The position numbers were made by a program, and so were the translations under genes. The notes under the pieces were generated by a model that worked only from the letters and a program-made list of their open reading frames with translations, did no database searches and had not been told where the DNA came from. A DNA stretch of 64,000 nucleotides from an uncultured Ruminococcus sp. (GTDB lineage: Bacteria > Bacillota > Clostridia > Oscillospirales > Ruminococcaceae): contig CAMWYX010000003.1 in NCBI GenBank assembly GCA_947178575.1, positions 41,835-105,834 on the forward strand, given 5' to 3'. Below, one piece after another: positions 45,534 through 55,723 of this stretch (within the stretch, counting starts at the first letter, position 1; every line of letters begins with the position of its first letter).

Positions 45534-47381
45534 ATGTTAAAAGATAAAATAGAAAAATATCTGCTTGAAGTTCAGAAGCCGTCACGGTATATCGGCGGAG
45601 AGGTCGGCAGTATAACAAAAAACAAACAGGAAACTGATGTGAGATTTGCGTTCTGTTTTCCGGATACGTATGATATAGGTATGTCGCATATCGGAATGAA
45701 GATTTTGTATTCCGTTATAAATGAGCGTGAGAATTACTGGTGTGAACGCTGTTTCGCACCGTCTCCGGATTTTGAAGAAATAATGCGGAAAAATGATATT
45801 CCGCTTTATGCACTCGAATCCCTTGACCCGATACGTGAATTTGATTTCATAGGCTTTACAATGCAGTATGAACTTTCTTATACAAATGTTCTGAATATGC
45901 TTGACCTTGCCGGAATACCGGTTTTTGCAGAGGACAGGACAGACGAACTCACGCAGATAGTTGTCGCAGGAGGTCCTTGCGTTTGCAATCCAGAACCGCT
46001 TGCAGATTTCTTTGACCTGTTTATTCTGGGAGAGGGTGAGGAAGTCAATCTGGAACTCATGGACTTGTATCACGAAATGAAACAGCAGGGAGTAGGCAGA
46101 ATTGATTTTCTGCGAAGAGCCGCACAGATTGAGGGAATATATGTTCCACGGTTTTATAAATTCGATTATAAAGAGGACGGAACAATAGACAAAATGACCG
46201 TGACCGGAAATGCTCCGCAAAAAGTCCGCAAGCGTATAATTGCGGATTTTGACAAGGTGTATTATCCGGAAAATTTTGTTGTTCCGTTTACGGAAATAGT
46301 TCATGACCGTGTATCTGTGGAGGTACTGCGTGGCTGTATACGTGGCTGTCGTTTCTGTCAGGCAGGATTTATATACCGTCCGTTCCGTGAAAAGACTCCC
46401 GATACAATTTATAAGGAAACAAAATGTCTGTGCGAAAATACCGGATATGATGAAGTATCCCTTGCATCGCTCAGTACAAGCGACCATTCTCAGATTGACG
46501 GAATGCTTACAAAACTCATTGACTACACGGAAAAAGAGCGTGTAAATCTTTCATTGCCGTCTCTGCGGGTTGATAATTTTTCGGAATCACTTCTTGAAAA
46601 AATAAAGAAAGTCCGGAAAAGCGGTCTGACTTTTGCGGCCGAGGGCGGAACTCAGCGTCTCCGTGATGTAATCAACAAGAATGTCAGTGAAGAAGAAATC
46701 ATGAGTACCTGTAAAATCGCATTCGAGGGCGGTTACAGCAGTGTTAAACTTTATTTCATGATGGGTCTTCCGACCGAAACAGATGAGGATATTATCGGAA
46801 TCGCCGGACTTGCCCAGCGTATTCTTGACCTGTTCTACAGTATCGAAAACCGTCCGAAAGGAAAAAGTCCGCAGATTTCCGTAAGCTGTGCGACATTTGT
46901 TCCGAAGCCGTTCACGCCGTTCCAGTTTGAACCGCAGGACACACGTGAGGAAATAGAACGCAAGCAGAAACTTCTTCTTGATTCCGTCAAATCAAAAAAA
47001 ATACGTGTAAGCTATCATGATTCCGATGTCAGTCTGCTTGAAGCTGTTCTCGCAAAGGGCGACAGACGGCTTTGCAAGGTGATTTATACGGCATGGAAAA
47101 AAGGCTGTAAATTTGACAGCTGGAGCGAATATTATAAGTTTGACCTGTGGCTTGAAGCCTTTGAGGAATGCGGAATCGACCCGTCTTTCTATGCTAACCG
47201 CCGTATCGGATATAATGAAATACTTCCGTGGGAACATCTTGACTATTTTGTCAGCAAGGAATTTTTTATCCGTGAAAACAAAACCGCACATAAATCGGTC
47301 ACAACACCAAATTGCCGGATAAGGTGTTCGGGTTGTGGAGTAAATAAATCAGCAGGGAGGGAATGTTTTTGTTACGACTGA
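45534..47381 (+). CDS. B12-binding/radical SAM protein (TIGR03960-like)
   Basis: FAFCFPDTYDIGMSHIGMKILYSVINER; EVLRGCIRGCRFCQAGFIYRPFREKTPD radical SAM CxxxCxxC. Confidence 0.9.
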   Translation: MLKDKIEKYLLEVQKPSRYIGGEVGSITKNKQETDVRFAFCFPDTYDIGMSHIGMKILYSVINERENYWCERCFAPSPDFEEIMRKNDIPLYALESLDPIREFDFIGFTMQYELSYTNVLNMLDLAGIPVFAEDRTDELTQIVVAGGPCVCNPEPLADFFDLFILGEGEEVNLELMDLYHEMKQQGVGRIDFLRRAAQIEGIYVPRFYKFDYKEDGTIDKMTVTGNAPQKVRKRIIADFDKVYYPENFVVPFTEIVHDRVSVEVLRGCIRGCRFCQAGFIYRPFREKTPDTIYKETKCLCENTGYDEVSLASLSTSDHSQIDGMLTKLIDYTEKERVNLSLPSLRVDNFSESLLEKIKKVRKSGLTFAAEGGTQRLRDVINKNVSEEEIMSTCKIAFEGGYSSVKLYFMMGLPTETDEDIIGIAGLAQRILDLFYSIENRPKGKSPQISVSCATFVPKPFTPFQFEPQDTREEIERKQKLLLDSVKSKKIRVSYHDSDVSLLEAVLAKGDRRLCKVIYTAWKKGCKFDSWSEYYKFDLWLEAFEECGIDPSFYANRRIGYNEILPWEHLDYFVSKEFFIRENKTAHKSVTTPNCRIRCSGCGVNKSAGRECFCYD

Positions 47382-48025
47382 GAGCAGTTTTCGGAAAATC
47401 GGGCAGAGCCAGATATATATCGCACCTTGACCTTAACCGCTGTATGCTTAGAATTTTCAGACGTTCAAAGCTTCCGGTATGGTATACGGAAGGATTCAAT
47501 CCGCACCCGTATTACAGCTTTGCACTTGCTTTGTCACTGGGATTCGAGAGCGACTGCGAAATTATGGATTTCAACATAACCGACGATAATATGAGTATGG
47601 AGGAAATACGGGACAGGCTCAACGCTGTTATGCCGGAGGGAATGAAAATTATTTCCGTAGCTCCGCAGAACAGGAAAATCACCGCAATTACAAAAGCGGA
47701 ATACAGATTTTCGCTTGTTTCAGAAAATACACACAGTCTGAAGTCTGAAATAGTCAGATTCATGGAACAGCCGGAAATCCTCATAGAAAAAAGAACGAAA
47801 AAAGGCGTTAAAACCGTTGACCTTAAACCGGATATCGAAATAGTAAAATGTGTTGATTCGGGAAATTCCGTTGATATAACCCTCCGTCTTCCGGCAGGAA
47901 CTCAGACAAATTATAATCCTGTGCTTTTCATAGACGCACTGAAAAATACGTCTGAAATTTCATTTGAAACAGCCGGAATCCGCCGTTCAGGAATTTTATG
48001 TGAAAATAATGAAAAATTTTCTTGA
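47363..48025 (+). CDS. DUF2344 radical SAM-associated protein (TIGR03936-like)
   Basis: LRAVFGKSGRARYISHLDLNRCMLRIFRRSKLPVWYTEGFNPHPYYSFALALSLGFES. Confidence 0.92.
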   Translation: MFLLRLRAVFGKSGRARYISHLDLNRCMLRIFRRSKLPVWYTEGFNPHPYYSFALALSLGFESDCEIMDFNITDDNMSMEEIRDRLNAVMPEGMKIISVAPQNRKITAITKAEYRFSLVSENTHSLKSEIVRFMEQPEILIEKRTKKGVKTVDLKPDIEIVKCVDSGNSVDITLRLPAGTQTNYNPVLFIDALKNTSEISFETAGIRRSGILCENNEKFS

Positions 48026-48031
48026 AAACAC

Positions 48032-48061
48032 TTGACAATTTCAAAAAAGATATGATATAAT
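48032..48061 (+). promoter_or_regulatory. Promoter of rplS leader
   Basis: TTGACA - 18 nt - TATAAT. Confidence 0.65.
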
Positions 48062-48275
48062 AGTAAAGCATTTGTAATCCGTCTGCTTTGTCAGATGAGG
48101 GTTAATGCCGTAAGACATTAAATCGGACAGTCCGCTGTCTGTTCTGACCGGAATTAAACGTATCGCTTTCTGAGTGATGTGTTTTCCGTGGTCGGATTTG
48201 TATTTTCCGCTTCTCCGGTTTGACCGGTTTCGGCGGTCAGATATGAATGTCCGGAAATTTTAGGAGGAAATTAAA

Positions 48276-48620
48276 ATGGATGCACTCAAGTTAATCAGCG
48301 AATCAAGCATGAAAGAAAATGTACCGGTATTCAGTGTCGGCGATACTGTAAAGGTTCATGTACGTATCAAGGAAGGCGACAAGAGCCGTATTCAGGTTTT
48401 TGAGGGTACTGTTATTGCCAAGAAACACGGCGGTATCTCGGAAACATTTACTGTTCGCCGTGTTGCCCACGGTTGCGGAATCGAAAGAGTTTTCCCGCTC
48501 CATTCTCCTGTCGTTGACAAGGTTGAAGTTGTAAGATACGGTAAGGTTCGCCGTGCTAAGCTCTACTATCTCAGAGACAGAGTAGGAAAGGCTGCAAAGG
48601 TTAAGGAGCAGATTCGATAA
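48276..48620 (+). CDS. rplS: 50S ribosomal protein L19
   Basis: [67 protein letters not shown]. Confidence 0.98.
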   Translation: MDALKLISESSMKENVPVFSVGDTVKVHVRIKEGDKSRIQVFEGTVIAKKHGGISETFTVRRVAHGCGIERVFPLHSPVVDKVEVVRYGKVRRAKLYYLRDRVGKAAKVKEQIR

Positions 48621-48637
48621 GATTTCTATTGAGTACG

Positions 48638-48701
48638 TGCTGTCGGTTATGTTCCGACAGCAGACGACTCCTGAGCCACGGGGACTTCACGTCCCTTTTT
48701 T
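48638..48701 (+). terminator. Tandem hairpins ending in a terminator
   Basis: TGCTGTCGG ttatgtt CCGACAGCA, then GGGAC ttcac GTCCC TTTTTT. Confidence 0.75.
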
Positions 48702-48730
48702 GCTACATTTTAGAAACAGAGGTATGACTG

Positions 48731-49465
48731 ATGGAAGAAAATAAAGAAAATATCGAAAATACTGACAATATCGAAAATAATATAACAGCACCGGAAAATC
48801 CCGAGCCGGAAGAACAGCAGGATTCCAAGAAAAAGAAAGGAAATCTGAAACAGGATATTATTGATATTGCAGAGTCAACAATATGTACAGTATTTGTGAT
48901 TGTCATGCTTTTTACTTATCTCCTGCACCCTGTAAATATTATCGGACATTCAATGGTTCCAACGCTCAACAATACCTATACAGGAGAGCGTGCCACTACA
49001 AATCAGACTGACAAAGTGCTGATGTCAACAGTTTTCTTTGATATCAAATACGGCGATATTCTCGTAATTGAAAAGGATAAGAATTATCTGCTTGACGAGA
49101 ACGGTGAAGTATACGAGCCTGATGACCCTGCTATAAATGAGTGTATCATAAAGCGTGTCATCGCCTGCGGAGGACAGACTGTTGATATACATGATAATCA
49201 TGTTATAGTTGACGGAGAAATAATTAACGAGCCGTATATAGCCGAAAATTCAACCACCGACGACCTCGGGGCATTTACCGGTCAGTATCCGATAACAGTT
49301 CCGGAGGGATATTACTTCGTTATGGGAGATAACCGCAATCATTCAACAGACAGCCGTGCAAGAAGTATCGGACTTGTAAAGAAAGACCAGATATACGGAA
49401 AAGCAATCCTTAAATATTACCCGATAGATGAATTTGATATTCTTACTGATTCATGGAAAGGCTGA
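48731..49465 (+). CDS. lepB: Signal peptidase I
   Basis: HPVNIIGHSMVPTLNN (Ser), IIKRVIACGGQTVDI (Lys), YYFVMGDNRNHSTDSRARSIG. Confidence 0.95.
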   Translation: MEENKENIENTDNIENNITAPENPEPEEQQDSKKKKGNLKQDIIDIAESTICTVFVIVMLFTYLLHPVNIIGHSMVPTLNNTYTGERATTNQTDKVLMSTVFFDIKYGDILVIEKDKNYLLDENGEVYEPDDPAINECIIKRVIACGGQTVDIHDNHVIVDGEIINEPYIAENSTTDDLGAFTGQYPITVPEGYYFVMGDNRNHSTDSRARSIGLVKKDQIYGKAILKYYPIDEFDILTDSWKG

Positions 49466-50019
49466 TTAAAGGAAGATTTTTCCGGTATTTATGGGATTTT
49501 CTGGAAATGCTCATTATAACCGCTTTTGCGGTGAGCCTTATTTTTACCTATGTTTTCAGAATAATGAAAATAAGCGGAGAATCTATGAAAAACACGCTTA
49601 TGCCTGACGACAGAATAGTTATTTCAACGCTGTGGCGGAATTTTGGAAACGGCGATGTTGTTGTGATAAAAGCCGATGAAAAAATACTTCTCGGAGAAAA
49701 CGGAGAAACAATTGTTTCGGAGGGAATCCATGACAATATAGTGAAAAGAATTATCGCTTCCGGAGGACAGACCGTGGATATAGATTTCGCAACAGGTGCT
49801 GTTTTTGTCGATGGTGAGCGGATTTCCGAATCATATGTAACGCTCGGGCTTACACATCTTGATATGGGAGCGTTTACCGGAAAATATCCTGTTACTGTTC
49901 CGGAGGGGTGCTTTTTTGTTATGGGTGATTACCGTTCCGTATCGGTTGACAGCCGTTCCGCCGACATAGGGTTTGTATCCGAAAACAGTATAATAGGTAA
50001 AATGATTTTTGTATTATAA
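49453..50019 (+). CDS. lepB: Signal peptidase I (second, shorter paralogue)
   Basis: MKISGESMKNTLMPDD, IVKRIIASGGQTVDI, CFFVMGDYRSVSVDSRSADIG. Confidence 0.94.
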   Translation: MERLIKGRFFRYLWDFLEMLIITAFAVSLIFTYVFRIMKISGESMKNTLMPDDRIVISTLWRNFGNGDVVVIKADEKILLGENGETIVSEGIHDNIVKRIIASGGQTVDIDFATGAVFVDGERISESYVTLGLTHLDMGAFTGKYPVTVPEGCFFVMGDYRSVSVDSRSADIGFVSENSIIGKMIFVL

Positions 50020-50033
50020 ATTTTAATAATTTT

Positions 50034-50942
50034 GTGCGGAGGAATGTTGTGGACAATCAGGATATAAAAACAATACAGTGGTTTCCGGGACATATGGCTA
50101 AAACCAGACGTGCTATATCGGCAAATATGAAACTTGTAGATGCCGTCGTGGAAATCATTGATGCACGTACTCCGATGAGCAGCCGGAATCCGGAAATAGA
50201 TGCTCTTACATCATCAAAGCCGAGAATTATTCTGCTGAATAAATGTGACCTTGCCGACAGCAAATTAACGGATTCATGGGTCAGATATTTCAGCAGTACC
50301 GGTATTCCGGCACTTGCTGTTGACTGCAAATCCGGAAAAGGTCTTAACAGTCTGATTCCGGTGCTGAAAAAAACATCTCTTAAACCGCTCATGGATAAAC
50401 GGGCAAAAAATAATATGACCGGAGCACCTGTCAGGCTTATGATACTCGGTATACCGAATGTGGGCAAAAGTTCCCTGATTAACCGGCTTGCCGGCGGAAA
50501 GCGTGCAAAGGTCGAGGACAGACCCGGAGTTACACGTACAAAACAATGGGTTAAACTCAAGGACGGCACGGAACTTCTTGATATGCCGGGCGTTCTGTGG
50601 CCTAAATTTGAAGACCAGTCTGTGGCGGTAAGGCTTGCGTTTACAGGTGCAATAAGCGATGATATACTTGACATCGAAACTCTTTCCATGAAGCTCCTGA
50701 GCTTTCTTGCGGAGAATTATCCGGATTCTCTCGGAGAACGCTATAAAATAAAATTTGCTCCGGAAATCAGCGGTGCTGAACTTCTTGAATCAGTGGGAAA
50801 AAAGCGTGGTATGATGCTTTCCGGCGGAGTAATAAATACAGAACGTGCTGCGATTACAGTTATTGATGAATTCAGAAGCGGAAAACTCGGCAGGATTACT
50901 CTTGAAATTCCGCCGGAAAAGGAGAACGTATGCCAAGAATAA
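50034..50942 (+). CDS. rbgA: Ribosome biogenesis GTPase YlqF/RbgA
   Basis: IQWFPGHMAKTRRAI, circularly permuted G motifs LNKCDL, GIPNVGKSSLINRL, DMPGVLWPKF. Confidence 0.95.
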   Translation: MRRNVVDNQDIKTIQWFPGHMAKTRRAISANMKLVDAVVEIIDARTPMSSRNPEIDALTSSKPRIILLNKCDLADSKLTDSWVRYFSSTGIPALAVDCKSGKGLNSLIPVLKKTSLKPLMDKRAKNNMTGAPVRLMILGIPNVGKSSLINRLAGGKRAKVEDRPGVTRTKQWVKLKDGTELLDMPGVLWPKFEDQSVAVRLAFTGAISDDILDIETLSMKLLSFLAENYPDSLGERYKIKFAPEISGAELLESVGKKRGMMLSGGVINTERAAITVIDEFRSGKLGRITLEIPPEKENVCQE

Positions 50943-51556
50943 TACTTCATAAGGAACTTTTTGATTACGATAAGGAAATCAGAAAAAATGCTCCGGTTCT
51001 GTGCGGAGTTGATGAGGCAGGAAGAGGTCCGCTCGCCGGAGATGTATACGCAGCGGCTGTTGTTCTGAATGATGATACACTGATAAATTATCTGAATGAC
51101 AGCAAGAAAGTCTCGGAAATACGGCGTGAAAAGCTATATGATGAGATTATCAAAAAAGCAGATGCCTATTGTATTGCTACCGCTTCTGTACAGGAAATAG
51201 ATAAACTGAATATTCTCAATGCAGCTATGCTTGCCATGAAAAGGGCTGTTGAGGGGCTTTCGGTAATTCCTGACCTCGCACTTGTTGACGGAAACCGTCT
51301 GCCGGAACTTGAATGTAAGACATCATGTGTCATAAAGGGCGATGCCGTATCTGCTTCAATTGCGGCTGCTTCCATTCTTGCGAAAGTATCCCGTGACAGG
51401 TATATGAAGAAAATGGCAGAACAATATCCCGAATACGGATTTGAAAAGCATAAGGGATACGGTACTGCATTCCATTGTGAAATGCTCAGGAAGTACGGAG
51501 CGAGTGAAATTCACCGGTACACGTTTCTGAAAAAAATACTTGGTAAAAATGCCTGA
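50930..51556 (+). CDS. rnhB: Ribonuclease HII
   Basis: CGVDEAGRGPLAGDVYAAAVVL, VDGNRLPEL, KVSRDRYMKKMAEQYPEYGFEKHKGYGT. Confidence 0.96.
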   Translation: MPRIILHKELFDYDKEIRKNAPVLCGVDEAGRGPLAGDVYAAAVVLNDDTLINYLNDSKKVSEIRREKLYDEIIKKADAYCIATASVQEIDKLNILNAAMLAMKRAVEGLSVIPDLALVDGNRLPELECKTSCVIKGDAVSASIAAASILAKVSRDRYMKKMAEQYPEYGFEKHKGYGTAFHCEMLRKYGASEIHRYTFLKKILGKNA

Positions 51557-51929
51557 CATTACCGGAAAAGGATATATCGGAGAAGAAGCCGTGTGCGGTT
51601 ATCTCATGGAAAACGGATATGAGATAGTCTGTAGAAATTATCGCATACGAGGCGGAGAAATTGATATTATCGCCGTAAATAACGACTATATCGCCTTTGT
51701 AGAGGTTAAGTCCCGAAAATATAACAGCATGGTAAGCGGATTTGATTCCGTAAACAAACGAAAGAAAAATCTTATCATAAAGACAGCCTGTGATTTCTGC
51801 TGTAAATATCCGAATATGCTCCAGCCAAGATTTGATGTCGCTCATGTCACGCTGGAAAACGGACGGGCGGTCTGTATTGATTATATTCAGAATGCCTATG
51901 ATGTGGCAGACTGCAATTATATATTTTAA
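51549..51929 (+). CDS. YraN/UPF0102 family endonuclease-like protein
   Basis: GYIGEEAVCGYLMENGYEIVCRNYRIRGGEIDIIAVNNDYIAFVEVKSRK. Confidence 0.93.
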   Translation: MPDITGKGYIGEEAVCGYLMENGYEIVCRNYRIRGGEIDIIAVNNDYIAFVEVKSRKYNSMVSGFDSVNKRKKNLIIKTACDFCCKYPNMLQPRFDVAHVTLENGRAVCIDYIQNAYDVADCNYIF

Positions 51930-51954
51930 TCATATGTTTTAAAAGGGTGATTCT

Positions 51955-53448
51955 ATGTTTTACAACAGTACAAGAAACAGCAGTGTTAAGGTAAGCAGTG
52001 CCGAAGCCATAACACAGGGAATTTCAGCCGAGGGAGGACTTTTTGTTCCGGAAAGTATTCCGGAGCTTACTCCCGACGAGATAAAGGCAATAGGCGATAT
52101 GAAATACGCCGACAGGGCAGCCTACATCTTCTCGAAGTTCCTTACGGATTTCACAGATGCAGAAATACATTACTGTACAGATAATGCGTATTCCACAAAA
52201 AATTTTGAAACAGAAAGCATTGCCGAAATAGCGCATCTGTTTGACGGAACATATATGCTTGAACTCTGGCACGGTCCGACCTGTGCGTTCAAGGATATGG
52301 CTTTGCAGATACTCCCTTATTTCCTGACAACATCGGCAAAGAAAATAAATCTTGACAAGAAGATAGTTATTCTTGTTGCGACTTCCGGAGATACCGGAAA
52401 AGCTGCTCTTGAAGGTTTCAAGGACGTTGAGGGAACTTCAATTCTTGTATTCTATCCGGAGGACGGCGTAAGTCCTATGCAGAAACGCCAGATGAAAACT
52501 CAGGAGGGCGGAAACGTAGGAGTATGCGCAATAAAAGGCAATTTTGACGACTGTCAGAACGGCGTAAAGGCTATTTTTACAGATGATGAAGTGAAATCGG
52601 CTCTTGATGCAAACGGCATGATGTTTTCGTCCGCAAATTCCATCAACTGGGGACGGCTTGTTCCGCAGATAGTCTACTATGTTTCGACATATGCAGAACT
52701 CGTGAAAAACGGCGGAATCGAACTCGGCGAAAAGATAAATATTGTTGTTCCTACAGGTAATTTCGGAAATATTCTTGCTGCGTATTATGCAAAGCATATG
52801 GGTATTCCTGTAAACAAGCTGATTTGTGCATCAAATATAAATAATGTTCTTACGGATTTCATAAATACCGGCGTGTATGACAGGAATCGTAAATTCTATG
52901 CAACGGTTTCTCCGTCTATGGATATTCTCATTTCGAGCAATCTTGAGAGACTTCTCTATATCATGACCGGCAGAAATGACGAGCAGATAAAAGAATGGTT
53001 CGGACAGCTTTCGTCAGAGGGCAGATACGAAGTCAGCGATGATATTAAAGCAAAGCTGAAAGAGGAGTTCTGTGCTGGATTCTGCGACGACGAACAGACA
53101 AAATCCGTTATCCGTGAGATATATGAAAAATATTCATATACCTGCGATACCCATACGGCAGTTGCAGTCAAGGTATACAACGAATACAGAGCCTCTACAG
53201 GAGATACAACAAAGACTGTTATCGCATCTACAGCAAGTCCGTATAAGTTCTCGTCGGCAGTTCTTGAAGCAATTGAGGGAAGTGCGTCCGATATTGATGA
53301 ATACGCAAAGGTTGACCGTATCGCCGGACTTTCGGATATTCCTGTTCCGTCCGCTCTTGCAGACCTTAAAAACAAGCCGGAGCGTTTCGGCGATGTAATC
53401 GAAAAATCGGAACAGAAAAACTATGTTCTGAATACACTGGGTCTTTAA
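51955..53448 (+). CDS. thrC: Threonine synthase
   Basis: ITQGISAEGGLFVPESIPEL, LELWHGPTCAFKDMALQILPYFL, LVATSGDTGKAALEGF, NIVVPTGNFGNILAAYYAKHMGIPV. Confidence 0.95.
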   Translation: MFYNSTRNSSVKVSSAEAITQGISAEGGLFVPESIPELTPDEIKAIGDMKYADRAAYIFSKFLTDFTDAEIHYCTDNAYSTKNFETESIAEIAHLFDGTYMLELWHGPTCAFKDMALQILPYFLTTSAKKINLDKKIVILVATSGDTGKAALEGFKDVEGTSILVFYPEDGVSPMQKRQMKTQEGGNVGVCAIKGNFDDCQNGVKAIFTDDEVKSALDANGMMFSSANSINWGRLVPQIVYYVSTYAELVKNGGIELGEKINIVVPTGNFGNILAAYYAKHMGIPVNKLICASNINNVLTDFINTGVYDRNRKFYATVSPSMDILISSNLERLLYIMTGRNDEQIKEWFGQLSSEGRYEVSDDIKAKLKEEFCAGFCDDEQTKSVIREIYEKYSYTCDTHTAVAVKVYNEYRASTGDTTKTVIASTASPYKFSSAVLEAIEGSASDIDEYAKVDRIAGLSDIPVPSALADLKNKPERFGDVIEKSEQKNYVLNTLGL

Positions 53449-54141
53449 ATGAGTTTATATGTTATCGGCGACCTGCATCTTTGTTTCAGTGCGCCCGAAA
53501 AAACCATGAGTATATTCGCCGGCTGGGAGAATTATCAGGAAAGAATCAGAGAAAACTGGCTTGATGTCGTAAAGCCCGAAGATACAGTTGTTCTTGCCGG
53601 AGATATATCGTGGGGAATGTCCATGCAGCAGGTAGTTCCGGATTTCCGGTTTATAAACGAACTAACAGGTCAGAAAATAGTGATTAAAGGAAATCACGAC
53701 TACTGGTGGGGAACTCTGAAAAAAATGCAGGATTTCCTCGATTCCTGCGGATTTGATACTATAAAAATACTGCATAACAATCATTATGCCTACAACGGTT
53801 ACGGAATCTGCGGAACACGTGGCTGGGTCAATATGCCGGGCGAAACACAGGACGAAAAAGTGCTGAGACGTGAAGTTCAGCGGTTGGAAACGTCTATAAA
53901 ATCTGCGGTTTCAGCCGGTCTCGAACCAATAGTATTCATGCATTATCCGCCGATTTTTGCCAATAATTTCAATTATGACATACTTCAGATTCTTTACAGA
54001 TATAATATAAAAGACTGCTATTACGGTCATATCCACGGACGGCAGGCACATGAACTGTGTATCACCAATACCTATGACGATGTGAATTTTCATCTTATTT
54101 CAGGAGATTATTTACAGTTTGTACCGGAAAACGTGCTGTGA
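53449..54141 (+). CDS. Calcineurin-like metallophosphoesterase
   Basis: YVIGDLHLCF, VVLAGDISWG, VIKGNHDYWW, YGHIHGRQAH. Confidence 0.92.
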   Translation: MSLYVIGDLHLCFSAPEKTMSIFAGWENYQERIRENWLDVVKPEDTVVLAGDISWGMSMQQVVPDFRFINELTGQKIVIKGNHDYWWGTLKKMQDFLDSCGFDTIKILHNNHYAYNGYGICGTRGWVNMPGETQDEKVLRREVQRLETSIKSAVSAGLEPIVFMHYPPIFANNFNYDILQILYRYNIKDCYYGHIHGRQAHELCITNTYDDVNFHLISGDYLQFVPENVL

Positions 54142-54277
54142 TTTTGTGAAAAAAGTAGAAGTGTAAAATTATTGTAGAAATATTTTTTGAAATATGTTAT
54201 AATGTTTAGGTGTTATTTCAGAGATGCTTATTTTCTCTGATGCCTATTTATAAAGTTAATGTTAATGGAGGACTATC

Positions 54278-55624
54278 ATGTTAAAATCGTCAATCAAAAC
54301 AGATGTGAACACGACCGAACTGGTTCTTTCTATTGATGCAGCCGCTTTTGAAGCCGCTGTTGAAAAGGAATATCAGCGTCAGAAGAAAAATATCCAGATA
54401 AAGGGATTCCGTAAAGGTAAGGTTTCACGTAAACTTGCCGAAAGAACATTCGGCGAAGGTGCTTTCTATGAGGGTGCTATAAATTCCCTCCTCGGTCCGG
54501 AACTCGATGCAGCTGTATCAGAATCAAAACTGGAACTCGTTGACCGTCCTAGTGTCGAGGTTCTTTCTGTTGACAAGGAAAACGGCGTAGAAATAAAGGC
54601 TGTATGCGTAACAAAGCCGGTTATCGAGATTTCTGATTACAAGGGCATAAAGGCTGCAAAGGTTGTAAGAGAAATCACAGACGAGGACGTTGAGAAACAG
54701 GTTGATATTATCAGAAAGAGAAATGCCCGTATCGTTTCCGTTGATGACAGACCCGCTCAGATGGGCGATGAAGTTATTATCGATTTCGAGGGATTCTTCG
54801 GCGATGAAGCATTCGAGGGAGGAAAGGGCGAAGACCACCCGCTCGTACTCGGAAGCGGTCAGTTTATCCCCGGATTCGAGGAGCAGATTGCCGGAAAGAA
54901 TGTCGGCGATTCCTTTGATGTTGTCGTAACATTCCCCGAAAATTACCACATGAGCGACTATGCCGGAAAAGAAGCCGTTTTCAAGACCGTTCTGAAGTCA
55001 ATCAGCTATGAGGAACTTCCGGAAATCGATGACGAACTCATCAAGGACGCTACAGAGTTCGACACAGTTGACGAATATAAGGCTGATATCCGTGCCAAGC
55101 TGGAAGATTCTGCTGTAAAACAGGCTGAAAGTGCTTTTGAAAATGCCGTTCTTGAAACCATTATCGGAAAGGTTGATTCACCGATACCGAACTGTATGTT
55201 CGAGCAGAGAATAAATGAACTCGTTGCAAGTTTTGAGCGTCAGCTCCAGCAGCAGAATATGAGTCTCAAGATGTACTGTCAGTATACAGGTATGGACGAG
55301 GCATCAATCCGTGAAACTTACAGAGAACGTGCCGAGAGTGAGGTAAAACTCCGCCTTGCACTCGAAAAGATTGCAGAACTCGAAAATATCGAGATTACAG
55401 ACGAAGAACTCGACAACAGTCTCGGCGAACTTGCTGCTGCAAACAATATGAGCGTTGAGAATGTCAGAAGATTCATATATATCGAGGATTACAAGAACGA
55501 TATGAAAGTTCAGAAAGCTGTTGAACTCGTAAAGGAAAGTGCTGTTGTTGACGATTCTGCAAATGAGGCAGAAGCTGTTGAGGAAGTACCGGCTGAAACA
55601 GTAGCTGAGGAGTCCGCAGAATAA
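54278..55624 (+). CDS. tig: Trigger factor
   Basis: VEKEYQRQKKNIQIKGFRKGKVSRKLAERTFGEGAFYEGAINSLL; FKBP and C-terminal domains. Confidence 0.96.
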   Translation: MLKSSIKTDVNTTELVLSIDAAAFEAAVEKEYQRQKKNIQIKGFRKGKVSRKLAERTFGEGAFYEGAINSLLGPELDAAVSESKLELVDRPSVEVLSVDKENGVEIKAVCVTKPVIEISDYKGIKAAKVVREITDEDVEKQVDIIRKRNARIVSVDDRPAQMGDEVIIDFEGFFGDEAFEGGKGEDHPLVLGSGQFIPGFEEQIAGKNVGDSFDVVVTFPENYHMSDYAGKEAVFKTVLKSISYEELPEIDDELIKDATEFDTVDEYKADIRAKLEDSAVKQAESAFENAVLETIIGKVDSPIPNCMFEQRINELVASFERQLQQQNMSLKMYCQYTGMDEASIRETYRERAESEVKLRLALEKIAELENIEITDEELDNSLGELAAANNMSVENVRRFIYIEDYKNDMKVQKAVELVKESAVVDDSANEAEAVEEVPAETVAEESAE

Positions 55625-55642
55625 TTATCATGTACATACTGT

Positions 55643-55694
55643 TCCCGATGACGTTTTCTTGAATTGTTTGAGTTTCTTCATCGGGACGGTTTTC
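55643..55694 (+). terminator. Inverted repeat between tig and clpP
   Basis: TTCCCGATGA ... TCATCGGGA CGGTTTTC. Confidence 0.55.
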
Positions 55695-55723
55695 ATTTAA
55701 GAAATAAGAAAGGGCGATGAATT

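Noticed and set aside
45582-46487. 301-aa ORF on the minus strand
   Set aside because: Fully antisense to the radical SAM gene at 45534..47381, which has clear family motifs; codon-shadow ORF.
50057-50689. 210-aa ORF on the minus strand
   Set aside because: Antisense to rbgA; Ser/Leu-rich shadow translation.
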